A stretch of 64,000 nt of DNA, taken from an uncultured Lachnospiraceae bacterium. Lineage in GTDB: Bacteria > Bacillota > Clostridia > Lachnospirales > Lachnospiraceae. The notes below the pieces were generated by a model, which was not told the DNA's origin, ran no database searches, and saw only the letters and a list, made by a program, of their open reading frames with translations. The first letter of the stretch is position 1. Each line of letters opens with the position of its first letter. The translations under genes were made by a program, and so were the position numbers. The stretch lies in assembly GCA_947630125.1 (NCBI GenBank), contig CANRGO010000001.1, positions 1-64,000 on the forward strand. Reading direction: 5' to 3'. Positions 52,366 to 62,328 of the stretch are shown here, piece after piece.

Positions 52366-53637
52366 ATGAATGTTTTGATTGTAGGCGGAGGCGGAAGAGA
52401 ACATGCCATAGCGGTAAGTATCTTAAAGAGCCCAAGAGTAAAAAAATTATACTGTGTACCAGGAAATGCTGGAATAGCAAGCATTGCAACCTGTGAACCA
52501 ATTTCTGTTATGGACTTTGATCATATCATTGCCTTTGCAAAAGAAAAGGCGATTGATTTTGCAATTGTTGGACCAGATGATCCACTGGTAGGTGGATTGG
52601 TAGATCGATTTGAAGAAGCTGGAATCAAAACATTTGGTCCTCGTAAAAATGCAGCACTTCTGGAAGGAAGTAAAGCCTTTTCAAAAGACCTAATGAAAAA
52701 ATACCATATTCCGACTGCAGCATACGAAAATTTTGACTCTGCAAAAGATGCAATCAACTATCTGGAATCCTGTGATTTTCCAATTGTGTTAAAAGCAGAT
52801 GGATTGGCGCTTGGAAAGGGTGTTTTAATTTGTGAAACAAAGGAAGATGCCGTTTTGGGTGTAAAATCCATTATGGAAAATAAAGATTTTGGTAACGCTG
52901 GCAATCGTATGGTTATAGAAGAATTTATGACAGGTCGTGAAGTATCTGTTTTAGCCTTTGTGGATGGGCATACAATCAAAACGATGACCAGTGCACAAGA
53001 TCATAAGAGAGCAGAGGATCATGACAAAGGTTTAAATACAGGAGGAATGGGAACTTTTTCACCCAGTCCGTTTTATACAGAGGAAGTAGATCAGTTCTGT
53101 AAAGAATTTGTTTATCAGAAAACAGTGGATGCACTGCTACAGGAAGGTCGTGAATTCAAAGGAATTATTTTCTTTGGACTTATGCTCACACCCAATGGAC
53201 CCAGAGTATTAGAATACAATGCCAGATTTGGTGATCCTGAAACACAGGTAGTTCTCCCCCGTATGAAAAATGATTTGTTAGAAGTGATGGAAGCTTGTAT
53301 TGATGGAACCCTTGATCAGATAGAACTGGAATTTGAAGATAATGCTGCAGTTTGCGTAGTGCTTGCTTCCAAAGGATATCCACTTTCTTATGAAAAGGGA
53401 ATTCCAATGTCAGGATTTGAAGCATTTGATGGAAAAGAGGAGTACTATTGTTTCCATGCAGGAACAGCCTTAAAGGATGGACAGATTGTAACCAATGGAG
53501 GACGTGTTCTTGGAATCACAGGTGTTGGATCAAATCTGATTGAAGCAAGACAAAAAGCATATGAAGCTACAAATTGGATTAATTTTTCCAGTAAATATAT
53601 GAGAACAGACATTGGAAAGGCGATTGATGAAGCTTAA
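52366..53637 (+). CDS. purD: Phosphoribosylamine-glycine ligase
   Basis: An ATP-grasp enzyme of 423 residues that joins phosphoribosylamine and glycine. Present are the N-terminal VGGGGREHAI, the ATP-grasp lid VLKADGLALGKGV and EYNARFGDPETQVVLPR. It follows purN by 42 bases. purH, which usually sits between purN and purD in Firmicutes, is absent here and must lie elsewhere. Confidence 0.96.
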   Translation: MNVLIVGGGGREHAIAVSILKSPRVKKLYCVPGNAGIASIATCEPISVMDFDHIIAFAKEKAIDFAIVGPDDPLVGGLVDRFEEAGIKTFGPRKNAALLEGSKAFSKDLMKKYHIPTAAYENFDSAKDAINYLESCDFPIVLKADGLALGKGVLICETKEDAVLGVKSIMENKDFGNAGNRMVIEEFMTGREVSVLAFVDGHTIKTMTSAQDHKRAEDHDKGLNTGGMGTFSPSPFYTEEVDQFCKEFVYQKTVDALLQEGREFKGIIFFGLMLTPNGPRVLEYNARFGDPETQVVLPRMKNDLLEVMEACIDGTLDQIELEFEDNAAVCVVLASKGYPLSYEKGIPMSGFEAFDGKEEYYCFHAGTALKDGQIVTNGGRVLGITGVGSNLIEARQKAYEATNWINFSSKYMRTDIGKAIDEA

Positions 53638-53697
53638 AAACAGATTGGGCACGTAGATGAAACAGCCCCGGTATTCAAAGGAAAGGAACGTGATTGC

Positions 53698-54147
53698 ATG
53701 GATCGTAACATATTAGATTTAGATTATTATCACAGACCAAAAGTTTGTAAGTTATGTGGAGGGGTTATGGTATTCAAAGGAGTAGGTGAATACCAATGTG
53801 AAGATTGTAAAGCTGCTGAATATGACGATTATGGAAAAGTAAGGCATTTTATAGAAAATCATAGAGGAGCAACTGCGGCAGCAATTGAAGAGGCAACTGG
53901 AGTAAGTCAGAGGACGATAAGACAGATGCTTCGAGAATCAAGACTGGAAGTAACTGCTGATTCCAGAGCATTTTTGCATTGTGAAATCTGTAATGTCAGT
54001 ATTCGCTATGGTCGATTCTGTAGTAAGTGTGAAACCAATTATCATGCTGCTGTGGAATTACAACAAAGAAAAGAAAAGCAACTTCGTGGCTTTGGACAAG
54101 CGACTAAAGGTCAAGAAGGTTCAAAACGTTTTGATCGAAATAAATAA
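53698..54147 (+). CDS. Zinc-ribbon / helix-turn-helix protein
   Basis: A 149-residue, probably DNA-binding protein. A first Cys4 set (C17, C20, C34, C37) is followed by a helix-turn-helix-like segment (about 60-82, AAIEEATGVSQRTIRQML) and a second Cys4 set (C95, C98, C108, C111). A basic tail rich in Lys and Gln ends it. The layout recalls the zinc-finger HTH proteins called flagellar operon protein in other Firmicutes, but no flagellar genes are here. It may regulate the next gene, a membrane SH3-repeat protein, 35 bases downstream. Confidence 0.65.
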   Translation: MDRNILDLDYYHRPKVCKLCGGVMVFKGVGEYQCEDCKAAEYDDYGKVRHFIENHRGATAAAIEEATGVSQRTIRQMLRESRLEVTADSRAFLHCEICNVSIRYGRFCSKCETNYHAAVELQQRKEKQLRGFGQATKGQEGSKRFDRNK

Positions 54148-54182
54148 TTCTTAGACCGTAGTGGTCGGAAGGATGTAATGAT

Positions 54183-55559
54183 ATGAAAAAACAAACAAAT
54201 CGACATGATAATATGGAAAAGAAATTACAAAATCTTAGTAAGAGAATCAAAGGATTCCTTATAGGTAGTGTATGTGTTTTTTGTTTACTCATACCAATAC
54301 AGTCATTAGCTGAAAGTGGCACGATTACATCGGAAAGTGTTAATATCAGAGCAAATGCCAATACAGCCAGTACGGTAATTGGAAGCGCGTTAAAGGGTAA
54401 TACCGTTGACATTATCGGGAAAGTAACTGCAGCCGATGGATTTGTGTGGTATCAGGTTTATGTAGATGCCACAACAAAAGGATTTATTCGTTCTGATATG
54501 GTAAGTACCACAGATACTATACCAAATATTACCATTACAACTGCTGAAACTACACAGATAGCAACCATTACTGGAAATGGGGTGTGGGTGAGAAGTGAAC
54601 CTTCCACCAAAACAGGGACAACATTAGTTAGCTTGGAAAAGGGAATGAATGTAAATCTGTTAAAGTCAGAAGGTGACTGGAGTCATGTTAATTTTGTAAA
54701 AGATGGTACTTTGGTGGAAGGCTATATTTGGGCAGATTATGTTTCGCTTGGAGATCTTGATCTCAGTGAACCAGAAATAGAGGAAGTGGTTACTCCGGAA
54801 GAACCGAACACTACGGACCCTTTGGAAGATGATTTAGAAACCACAGACCAAAATGCCTATGTTGAGCGTGGTGCTGTGGTCCAAAAAAATGGAGTCCGAG
54901 TACGAAGTGATGCATCAACAAGTGCATCCATGGTAGGAAGCGTAGATCAAAACGATGCAGTAACCGTGATAGGTGAAAAGACAGATTCTACTGGAGCTTT
55001 GTGGTATAACATTCGATTTGTATTTCTTGAGGAAGAAACCATGGGTTATGTTCGCGGAGATTTTCTGGTTGTAGAAGAAGTAATCGTGGAAGAGCCTGTT
55101 GTGGAAGAACCTGTTGAGGAAGAGCCAGTTGTTGAAGAGCCAGTCGTAGAAGAAACAACAGACCCAGTTCTACAACCAGATGGTTCCCTGGTACTGAATG
55201 AACCAGAAGAGGAAAAAAGTAACAAAGCACTTATTTGGGTAATTCAGATTCTGATACTATTAGTAATTGCAGGTACTTTTGTTTATTTGAAATTAACAGA
55301 TTATGTTGATCATAAAGCAGATAAAAAACCGCTTAGAAAAAAAGTCTATGAAAAGCCTAAGAAAAGTTTTGTGAAACAAGTTGCCGTAGAGGAAACGAAA
55401 ATTCAGGAAAGCCAGAGGATGCAGGATAAAGTTCATACAGGACAAATACCTGTGGTTGACCCCTATGAGCAAATGGAACAGAAAACAGTTAGCATCGCGG
55501 ATATAGAGGAAGAAGACGATATGGAACTTCTCTTTTTAAATAGTGATTCAATGGAATAA
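54183..55559 (+). CDS. Membrane protein with three bacterial SH3 repeats
   Basis: A 458-residue protein with a signal sequence (about 21-43), three SH3b repeats (about 45-108, 126-188, 233-297; each with a V.IR or V.VRS..S motif), an acidic Val-Glu-Pro repeat linker (about 298-328) and a second membrane helix (about 349-369). A basic then acidic cytoplasmic tail of 85 residues completes it. SH3b domains bind cell-wall peptidoglycan; the tail could report to cytoplasmic partners. GGAAGGA lies nine bases before the ATG. Confidence 0.85.
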   Translation: MKKQTNRHDNMEKKLQNLSKRIKGFLIGSVCVFCLLIPIQSLAESGTITSESVNIRANANTASTVIGSALKGNTVDIIGKVTAADGFVWYQVYVDATTKGFIRSDMVSTTDTIPNITITTAETTQIATITGNGVWVRSEPSTKTGTTLVSLEKGMNVNLLKSEGDWSHVNFVKDGTLVEGYIWADYVSLGDLDLSEPEIEEVVTPEEPNTTDPLEDDLETTDQNAYVERGAVVQKNGVRVRSDASTSASMVGSVDQNDAVTVIGEKTDSTGALWYNIRFVFLEEETMGYVRGDFLVVEEVIVEEPVVEEPVEEEPVVEEPVVEETTDPVLQPDGSLVLNEPEEEKSNKALIWVIQILILLVIAGTFVYLKLTDYVDHKADKKPLRKKVYEKPKKSFVKQVAVEETKIQESQRMQDKVHTGQIPVVDPYEQMEQKTVSIADIEEEDDMELLFLNSDSME

Positions 55560-55573
55560 AAAAGGCAACTTGG

Positions 55574-55598
55574 AAAGCTCTATGAAAATAGGGCTTTT
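55574..55598 (+). terminator. Rho-independent terminator
   Basis: AAAGCTCTAT (55574-55583), a GAAA loop and ATAGGGCTTTT with one U-G pair; a short T-run. Confidence 0.7.
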
Positions 55599-55624
55599 CT
55601 GAAACTTAGAAAGGAATCTTAACA

Positions 55625-56647
55625 ATGAATATAAAGAACTATCAAATGCCTGCGGAGTGGGAGATACATGAAAGAACAATCATGGAATGGCCAGTTAAGG
55701 ATGCCTTAGTATTTCCAGAAAATTATCAGGAAGTAGCGAAAAGCTATGCAGAAGTAGCAAATGCAATTGCGGAGTTTGAACCGGTAACACTTTTGGTTCA
55801 TGAAGATACCTTTGAAGAAGCGAAACTCGTTTGCAATAAAAACGTGGAACTCTTGATTTTGCCACATAACGATGCCTGGTGCCGAGATAATGGACCAACC
55901 TTTGTTTGGAATAAAGAGAAAGAACTCGCTGGTATCGATTGGATGTTTAATGCCTGGGGAGAACGTTTCAAACCTTATGATTTAGATAATCAGGTAGCCG
56001 CTAAGATTCTGAATATTCTGAATGTTCCATGCGTATCTGCGGATTTTGTACTGGAAGGCGGCTCGATTCATGTGGACGGAGAAGGAACGCTTCTTACTAC
56101 AAAGGAATGTTTATTGAACAACAATCGTAATCCATTGCTGTCTCTGACAGATATAGAAGCAAGACTCAAAAACTATCTTGGGATACAAACAGTAATTTGG
56201 TTAAATCGTGGATTGTTTGGTGATGAGACGGATGGTCATGTGGATAATGTAGCATGTTTCGTAAAGCCGGGAGTGGTTTTAATTCAGGCGTGTCACGATA
56301 CTCAAAATCCAAATTATGAGTATTCACATGAAAACTTAAATATATTAAAAGAGGCTAAGGATGCGATGGGAAGAAGCCTTCAGATTGTAGAACTTCCTCA
56401 ACCACCACGTAGATTTTATGAAGGTGTGGAATTAACTTTGAGTTATATGAACTATTATTTGGTAAACGGCGGACTTATTTTACCGGTTTTTGGTGGAGAT
56501 GCGGAAAGCTGTGATCAGGAAGTAATTCGTATTTTAAGCAAACTGTATCCAGAACGCCAAATAGTAACAGTAGATGGAATGGGACTTATTAAAGAAGGTG
56601 GAAATGTACACTGTATAACCCAGCAAATGCCAAAAGGAAATCATTAA
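55625..56647 (+). CDS. aguA: Agmatine deiminase
   Basis: Converts agmatine to N-carbamoylputrescine and ammonia. The protein is 340 residues with a guanidine-group-modifying fold: WCRDNGPTF, LEGGSIHVDGEGT, GDETDGHVDN and the nucleophile C330 near the end (GGNVHCITQQ). The downstream aguB product would complete the route to putrescine. No agmatine/putrescine antiporter is beside it, which argues for polyamine synthesis rather than energy generation. Confidence 0.95.
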   Translation: MNIKNYQMPAEWEIHERTIMEWPVKDALVFPENYQEVAKSYAEVANAIAEFEPVTLLVHEDTFEEAKLVCNKNVELLILPHNDAWCRDNGPTFVWNKEKELAGIDWMFNAWGERFKPYDLDNQVAAKILNILNVPCVSADFVLEGGSIHVDGEGTLLTTKECLLNNNRNPLLSLTDIEARLKNYLGIQTVIWLNRGLFGDETDGHVDNVACFVKPGVVLIQACHDTQNPNYEYSHENLNILKEAKDAMGRSLQIVELPQPPRRFYEGVELTLSYMNYYLVNGGLILPVFGGDAESCDQEVIRILSKLYPERQIVTVDGMGLIKEGGNVHCITQQMPKGNH

Positions 56648-56678
56648 AGTCAGGGGTTTGACCCAGATAAGGAGCAAC

Positions 56679-57557
56679 ATGAGATTAGTAAAAGTTGCAG
56701 CTACACAAATGAGCTGTTCAGATAATCAGGAACATAATATTCAAAAGGCAGAACTTTTTGTTAGAAAGGCAGCCAAAGAAGGAGCGCAGATTATTCTTTT
56801 ACAGGAGTTATTTGAGAATCTGTATTTTTGCCAAAAAGAAATTGAAGAACAGTATGCACTTGCAAAGTCTTTAGAAGAGAATAAGGCAATTCTTCATTTT
56901 CAAAAAATCGCAAAGGAGTTACAGATCGTTCTTCCTATCAGTTTTTATGAAAGACAAAATAATGCCAGATATAATTCGATTGCTATCATTGATGGAGATG
57001 GTGAAATCTTAGGTGTGTATCGGAAAAGTCATATTCCGGATGGACCAGGTTATGAAGAAAAATATTATTTCAACCCAGGTGACACGGGTTTTCGCGTATG
57101 GCAAACGATGTACGCAAAAATAGGAGTTGGTATATGCTGGGATCAATGGTTTCCAGAAGCAGCAAGAGCCATGGCACTCATGGGTGCAGAATTATTGTTT
57201 TATCCAACAGCCATTGGTTCCGAACCGCATAATGCACAGATTGATTCCAAGGATCATTGGCAGCGTTGTATGATTGGACATAGTGCCAGCAATGTGATGC
57301 CTGTAATTGCCAGCAACCGTGTGGGAGTAGAAGTAATCGAAGATTCCAGCATTTCCTTTTATGGTTCCTCTTTTATTACTGATGCTACGGGAGGAATTTT
57401 AAAGGAAGCAGATCGAACAGAAGAAACCACGTTGGTTTGCCAGTTTGATTTGGATGAAATAGAAGCATTAAGAACCTCTTGGGGAATATTCAGAGACCGC
57501 AGACCAGATTTATATAAGCCCTTATTAACATTTGATGGAGTGAACCAAGTTCAATAA
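56679..57557 (+). CDS. aguB: N-carbamoylputrescine amidohydrolase
   Basis: A nitrilase-superfamily enzyme of 292 residues that releases putrescine, CO2 and ammonia. The Glu-Lys-Cys triad is visible in LLQELFENLYFC, YRKSHIPDGPGYEEKYYF and GVGICWDQWFPEAAR. The ATG at 56679 has AAGGAG four bases upstream; the in-frame TTG at 56658 lacks a site. It forms a pair with aguA. Confidence 0.95.
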   Translation: MRLVKVAATQMSCSDNQEHNIQKAELFVRKAAKEGAQIILLQELFENLYFCQKEIEEQYALAKSLEENKAILHFQKIAKELQIVLPISFYERQNNARYNSIAIIDGDGEILGVYRKSHIPDGPGYEEKYYFNPGDTGFRVWQTMYAKIGVGICWDQWFPEAARAMALMGAELLFYPTAIGSEPHNAQIDSKDHWQRCMIGHSASNVMPVIASNRVGVEVIEDSSISFYGSSFITDATGGILKEADRTEETTLVCQFDLDEIEALRTSWGIFRDRRPDLYKPLLTFDGVNQVQ

Positions 57558-57580
57558 CAGGGAAAGGATTGGTGAAACAT

Positions 57581-58711
57581 ATGAATCAATCAGACTTAAG
57601 TAGGAACTATTATATGTTAGAAAAAGGACCCTTAAGTAGGCAAGGTTATGACTGGTGGTGGCATAATTTTACTGCTTATCATAAAGAAACAGGAAAAGCA
57701 AAAGCCTTCTTTATTGAATATTATGTGTGTAATCCTGCACTTGCAGAAAAAGCAGCAGTGCTTGGACAACTTGAAGAAAACAAGAAAAAAGCTAAGAAAC
57801 CATCCTATGCCATGATAAAAGTCGGAACCTGGGGAGAAGAGCCAAGACAAATTCACAATTTTTATCCAATTGCAGATTTTAAGGCTACAAAAGCTCCACT
57901 TACAGTTCAAATTGGCCCATGCAGTCTTTCAGAGGAACATATGAAAGGATTTTGTAAGGTTTCAGAAAATGACAGCCTTCTTCATCCGGAATACATGTGT
58001 AATGGGGGTGAAATGAGTTGGGATTTGAAAATAAAAAAGAAAATTCCTTTTCATGTTGGTTATGGAGCATCTGAATTCTTTCGAAAATTGAATGCTTTTG
58101 AGATGTTTTGGCATGCAGAAGGAATCAAAACAGAATATGAAGGTGAACTAATCTATCAAGGACAGGTTTATCAGGTGATTCCTAAAAAGTCCTATGGCTA
58201 TGCAGATAAAAACTGGGGAAAAGATTATACTTCACCCTGGCTTTGGATTAGCAGTTGTCATATGAGAAGTTTGTTTACTGGACGTGAACTTGAAAATTCA
58301 GCCATTGAATTTGGTGGAGGTAGACCTAAAGCATTTGGTTTTGATTTGGGTAAAAAAATACTTGGATGTTTTAATTACGAAGGAACAGAGTATGAGTTTA
58401 ATTTTTCCAGATTTTGGACCGGTGCCAAAGTGGAATTTAAATTTCATGAAGGAAAAAAGGAAAACATCTGGAAAGTGAAAGCCAAAAACCATAAAGCATA
58501 TCTGACCCTTACCTTACACTGTCCCAAAGAAGAGATGCTCTTAATTCAATATGAAGCACCAAATGGTAAGAAACTTCATAATAAATTGTGGAATGGTGGA
58601 ACCGGATATGGAGAACTAAAACTTTATCACACCTACAACAAAACAAAAACGTTAATCGATCATATAGCTTTTGAAAACACTGGCTGCGAGTACGGTGAAT
58701 ATGATAATTGA
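57581..58711 (+). CDS. Tocopherol-cyclase-like family protein
   Basis: A 376-residue soluble protein rich in Trp and Tyr that resembles the tocopherol-cyclase-like, lipocalin-type family: SRQGYDWWWHNFT near the N-terminus, KKSYGYADKNWGKDYTSPWLWISS in the middle (given in parts here: KKSYGYADKNWG, DYTSPWLW) and a beta-rich C-terminus. Plant members cyclise prenylquinols; bacterial members have unknown roles and this organism has no known tocopherol pathway. It follows aguB by 23 bases and may share its transcript. ATG at 57581 preferred to the upstream GTG and TTG. Confidence 0.7.
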   Translation: MNQSDLSRNYYMLEKGPLSRQGYDWWWHNFTAYHKETGKAKAFFIEYYVCNPALAEKAAVLGQLEENKKKAKKPSYAMIKVGTWGEEPRQIHNFYPIADFKATKAPLTVQIGPCSLSEEHMKGFCKVSENDSLLHPEYMCNGGEMSWDLKIKKKIPFHVGYGASEFFRKLNAFEMFWHAEGIKTEYEGELIYQGQVYQVIPKKSYGYADKNWGKDYTSPWLWISSCHMRSLFTGRELENSAIEFGGGRPKAFGFDLGKKILGCFNYEGTEYEFNFSRFWTGAKVEFKFHEGKKENIWKVKAKNHKAYLTLTLHCPKEEMLLIQYEAPNGKKLHNKLWNGGTGYGELKLYHTYNKTKTLIDHIAFENTGCEYGEYDN

Positions 58712-58738
58712 TAAAAATTAAATTTGATATATAAATTT

Positions 58739-58840
58739 TAGCCTGTAATTATAATTCATAAAGAGACCGTTTGTCAGCCATTATTATGAGCGACAACTGA
58801 ATGAAAATGTGTCTCTGTTGAATTTATAATTTACAGGCTA
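58739..58840. repeat. 102-nt structured element with long imperfect inverted repeat
   Basis: TAGCCTGTAATTATAATTC at 58739-58757 and the following AAAGAGAC (to 58767) are complementary to 58811-58840, with only small bulges, giving a stem of about 28 pairs. A second, inner hairpin (TTGTC 58771-58775 with GACAA 58792-58796, plus CAT/ATG) sits in the loop. There is no T-run. It could be a small RNA, a miniature inverted-repeat element or a transcript end for the aguAB group. Confidence 0.6.
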
Positions 58841-58889
58841 GACTTTTGTAGTATCCACCTAATTTTATAATTATTTCATAACTGTTTTA

Positions 58890-58931
58890 TTGACAGTGTC
58901 AAATAACTGTTATACCATTGTTATAACAGTT
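58890..58931 (+). promoter_or_regulatory. Promoter and GntR operator
   Basis: TTGACA at 58890-58895 is followed by AACTGTTATA-CCATTGT-TATAACAGTT (58905-58931), a perfect 10-7-10 inverted repeat that covers the -10 region (TACCAT at 58913-58918). The repressor is probably the GntR-type protein encoded at 58971. Confidence 0.72.
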
Positions 58932-58970
58932 TTGATGACTTATGAAAACCTATGAAAGGAGATCCTGTTT

Positions 58971-59342
58971 ATGTTTATTGAAATCAATTTTAACAGCGAT
59001 GAGGCCATATATTTACAGCTTAGAAATCAAATCATACTTGGGATAGCTACATCCAGATTTCAAGAAGGAGATCCACTTCCATCGGTGAGGCAGTTAGCAG
59101 AAGCAATTGGAATTAACATGCATACTGTGAATAAAGCATATACGGTGCTAAAGCAGGAAGGGTTTGTAAAAGTAGACCGAAGACGAGGTGCTGTGATTGC
59201 AATTGATATGAATAAACTTCATGCCATTGGTGAATTGGAAGAAGACCTGCGAGTGGTATTAGCAAAAGCAATTTGCAAGAATATATCCAAAGAAGATGTA
59301 TATGAAATGATTGATATTATTTATGAGGACTACGGTTGCTAA
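58971..59342 (+). CDS. GntR-family regulator, YtrA type
   Basis: A 123-residue winged-helix protein with the GntR signature (SVRQLAEAIGINMHTVNKAYTVLKQEGFV) and only a short helical tail, as in the YtrA subfamily, which lacks a large ligand domain. AAAGGAGAT precedes the ATG. The operator at 58905-58931 suggests autoregulation. The clpC gene starts 35 bases after its stop, so it probably controls clpC as well. Confidence 0.9.
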   Translation: MFIEINFNSDEAIYLQLRNQIILGIATSRFQEGDPLPSVRQLAEAIGINMHTVNKAYTVLKQEGFVKVDRRRGAVIAIDMNKLHAIGELEEDLRVVLAKAICKNISKEDVYEMIDIIYEDYGC

Positions 59343-59376
59343 TCAGACTGTTAGATTAGAATATGGAGGATATAAT

Positions 59377-61821
59377 ATGCCACAATTTACAGATAAAGCA
59401 AAAGCTGCTCTACAACAGGCAGAGGCAGTTTCAAAAAAAGAAAAACACCATTATATTGGTAGTGAACATTTACTTTTGGGTCTTTTAAAAGAAGGAACCG
59501 GAGTTGCAGCGGCCGTACTTTTAGCCAACGGAATTGAAGCGAAACGACTTCAGCAAATGATTGACGAATTAATAGCACCTGACAATGTAGGTGTAGCGGT
59601 TCGTGAAAAAGATGGCTATTCTCCAAGGGCTTTGGCTATTTTGGAAGAAGCACATACACAGGCTAGAAAATTTGAATCAGAAACAACGGGTACGGAACAT
59701 TTGCTGATTGCGATTCTTCGTGATACAGATAGTGTTGCGGTACGACTTTTAAATACCTTAAATATTCAGGTACAGAAACTTTATGTTGAAGTTTTATTAG
59801 CGATGGGACAAGATCCTGCCTCCTTTAAAGAAGAATTAAGCAAACAGTTGAAAAAGAAACCTGCGGGAACGCAGACCTTAGATCAGTTTAGTAGAGACTT
59901 AACGGACTATGCAAGAATCGGTAAACTTGATCCAGTGATTGGCAGAGAAAGTGAAATCCAAAGGGTTATTCAGATATTAAGCAGGAGAACAAAAAATAAT
60001 CCTTGTCTGATAGGTGAACCTGGAGTTGGTAAAACAGCTATCGTGGAAGGATTGGCACTAAGAATTGTGAATAATTTGGTTCCTGATACAGTTAAAGGGA
60101 AACGAGTTGTTACACTAGATTTATCTGCCATGGTTGCGGGAAGTAAATATCGTGGAGAGTTCGAAGAACGTATTAAAAAGGTTTTGAAAGAGGTTATGGA
60201 TGATGGCAATATCATTCTTTTTCTCGATGAAATTCATACCATAATCGGAGCAGGTGGAGCAGAAGGAGCAATTGATGCATCCAATATTCTAAAACCTTCT
60301 CTGGCAAGGGGAGAAATTCAGTTGATTGGAGCAACGACCATCTCTGAGTACCGTAAACATATTGAAAAAGATGCTGCCTTAGAGAGAAGATTCCAGCCTT
60401 GTTTAGTGGAAGAGCCAACAGAAGAAGAAGCGATACGCATTCTGTCAGGAGTTAAATCAAAGTACGAAGATCATCATAAGGTTACTATAACAGATCAGGC
60501 CATTGAAACAGCAGTGAAATTATCCAGTCGTTATATTAATGATCGAAATCTTCCAGATAAGGCAATTGATTTAATCGATGAAGCAGCCAGTGCCTTAAAA
60601 TTAAAGAAAATGGTCCGCCCTGCCAAATTAGAAGAAATGAAACAGGAAATCATTCAATTATCAGATGAAGTGGAACAGAGTTTACGAGCAAAAGACCTGG
60701 AAAATGCAAGGGACGCAAAAGTGAAACTAGAACTACTTCAGATAAAATATGAGAAAGCTGTTAACAAAGATGAAAAGAAACAAAGCGAAACAACGTATCT
60801 TGTGGATGAACAGGAAATAGCAGAAGTGGTTGCTACCTGGACAAAAATTCCGGTTAAAAAGCTGGCAGAAAAAGAAAGTGAAAAACTTTTAAAACTGGAA
60901 GCATTGCTACATCAGAGAGTAATTGGGCAGGAAGAAGCAGTAACTGCTGTTGCCAGAGCGATGAGACGAGGCAGAGTTGGCTTGCAGGATCCAAATCGTC
61001 CAATTGGTTCATTTTTATTTTTAGGACCAACTGGTGTTGGAAAAACAGAGCTAAGTAAAGCACTTGCAGAGGCAATGTTTGGTTCTGAGAGTTCCCTGAT
61101 TCGTGTCGATATGTCAGAGTATATGGAATCACATTCCGTATCCAAAATGATTGGATCCCCACCAGGGTATGTGGGCTTTGATGAAGGTGGACAATTAAGT
61201 GAGAAAATCAGAAAAAATCCTTACTCAGTGGTTCTTTTTGATGAAGTAGAAAAAGCACATCCAGATGTATTTAATATTTTGCTTCAGGTTTTGGATGATG
61301 GTCATATCACAGATTCAAAGGGTCGTAAGGTGAATTTCAAAAACACCATCATTATTATGACATCCAATGCTGGTGCACAGAAAATTATAGAACCTAAAAA
61401 CTTAGGATTCGCTTCAAACGTAACGCAAAAGCAGGAATACGAAGCGATGAAGTCAGGTGTTATGGAAGAAGTTAAGAGACTCTTTAAACCAGAGTTTATC
61501 AATCGTATTGATGAAATTATTGTGTTCCATCCATTGAACAAAGAAAATATGAAAGAAATCATTACCCTTTTATCAAAGAATTTAATCAAACGTGCTGAGA
61601 AGCAAATGAATATTTCTTTAAGCCTGTCACCAATGGTAAAAGATGAACTGGTAACAAAGTATGCAGATTTGAAAATGGGTGCAAGACCTTTGAAAAGAGC
61701 AATCCAAACTGTAATTGAAGATAAGTTGGCAGAAGAAATTCTATCCCAGCGAGTAAAAGCAGGAGATAAGGTTTTGGTTGGTATTAAGAATAAAGAAATT
61801 GTTTTTTCAACTAAAAAATGA
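59377..61821 (+). CDS. clpC: Clp protease ATPase ClpC
   Basis: A class I Hsp100 unfoldase of 814 residues that feeds proteins to ClpP. It has an N-terminal double Clp repeat domain (about 1-145), a first AAA+ module (GEPGVGKTA), a coiled-coil middle region (about 400-480) and a second AAA+ module (GPTGVGKTE) with a C-terminal domain. GGAGG lies seven bases before the ATG at 59377. In most Firmicutes clpC follows ctsR-mcsA-mcsB; here a GntR gene replaces them, so control differs from the CtsR model. Confidence 0.95.
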   Translation: MPQFTDKAKAALQQAEAVSKKEKHHYIGSEHLLLGLLKEGTGVAAAVLLANGIEAKRLQQMIDELIAPDNVGVAVREKDGYSPRALAILEEAHTQARKFESETTGTEHLLIAILRDTDSVAVRLLNTLNIQVQKLYVEVLLAMGQDPASFKEELSKQLKKKPAGTQTLDQFSRDLTDYARIGKLDPVIGRESEIQRVIQILSRRTKNNPCLIGEPGVGKTAIVEGLALRIVNNLVPDTVKGKRVVTLDLSAMVAGSKYRGEFEERIKKVLKEVMDDGNIILFLDEIHTIIGAGGAEGAIDASNILKPSLARGEIQLIGATTISEYRKHIEKDAALERRFQPCLVEEPTEEEAIRILSGVKSKYEDHHKVTITDQAIETAVKLSSRYINDRNLPDKAIDLIDEAASALKLKKMVRPAKLEEMKQEIIQLSDEVEQSLRAKDLENARDAKVKLELLQIKYEKAVNKDEKKQSETTYLVDEQEIAEVVATWTKIPVKKLAEKESEKLLKLEALLHQRVIGQEEAVTAVARAMRRGRVGLQDPNRPIGSFLFLGPTGVGKTELSKALAEAMFGSESSLIRVDMSEYMESHSVSKMIGSPPGYVGFDEGGQLSEKIRKNPYSVVLFDEVEKAHPDVFNILLQVLDDGHITDSKGRKVNFKNTIIIMTSNAGAQKIIEPKNLGFASNVTQKQEYEAMKSGVMEEVKRLFKPEFINRIDEIIVFHPLNKENMKEIITLLSKNLIKRAEKQMNISLSLSPMVKDELVTKYADLKMGARPLKRAIQTVIEDKLAEEILSQRVKAGDKVLVGIKNKEIVFSTKK

Positions 61822-61906
61822 TATATTGAAAGTATTTAAAACAGAGATGCCACATTTTCTATAGGAGAAGATGAAAGGCAGGCAAATTCCCAGGAGGATA
61901 TAAGAA

Positions 61907-62317
61907 ATGGCAGTTGTAGAACAGTTACTTTGTTCAGAAAATGATGGAACAATTAGTTTTGGAAATCATGTGTTAGAAGAAAAAGCCAAGTTAGAAGACT
62001 TTAATCATGGTGGAGATATATATAAAGTAAAGACATTTAAAGCAATGACTAAATTGGAAAAAAATGGAATGTTTTTATATGAATCAGTACCTGGAACCAG
62101 TGTGAATCATTTTCAGGAAACCGAAAAGGGACTTGAATTTTTTGTTCAGGGAGATGATGAAGCTCAGATTATTGTTGGTTTAGAGGATAATACAGAATAT
62201 GAAGTTTTCATCAATGATGAAAGTGTAGGAATTATGAATACAGGTGTCAGTGGAAAATTAAATGTGAGTGTTGATTTTACAGATGTAAACCGTGTACATA
62301 TTAAGATTGTGAAATAA
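61907..62317 (+). CDS. Conserved hypothetical protein (beta-rich, no signal)
   Basis: A 136-residue acidic protein with regular beta-strand character and an N-terminal EQLLCSENDGTISFGNH segment followed by KLEKNGMFLYESVPGTSV. Similar Lachnospiraceae proteins are sometimes labelled endosialidase in databases, as I recall, but I see no catalytic motif supporting that name. AGGAGG precedes the ATG. It lies between clpC and radA and ends in a terminator. Confidence 0.6.
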   Translation: MAVVEQLLCSENDGTISFGNHVLEEKAKLEDFNHGGDIYKVKTFKAMTKLEKNGMFLYESVPGTSVNHFQETEKGLEFFVQGDDEAQIIVGLEDNTEYEVFINDESVGIMNTGVSGKLNVSVDFTDVNRVHIKIVK

Positions 62318-62328
62318 CATGTATGTTG

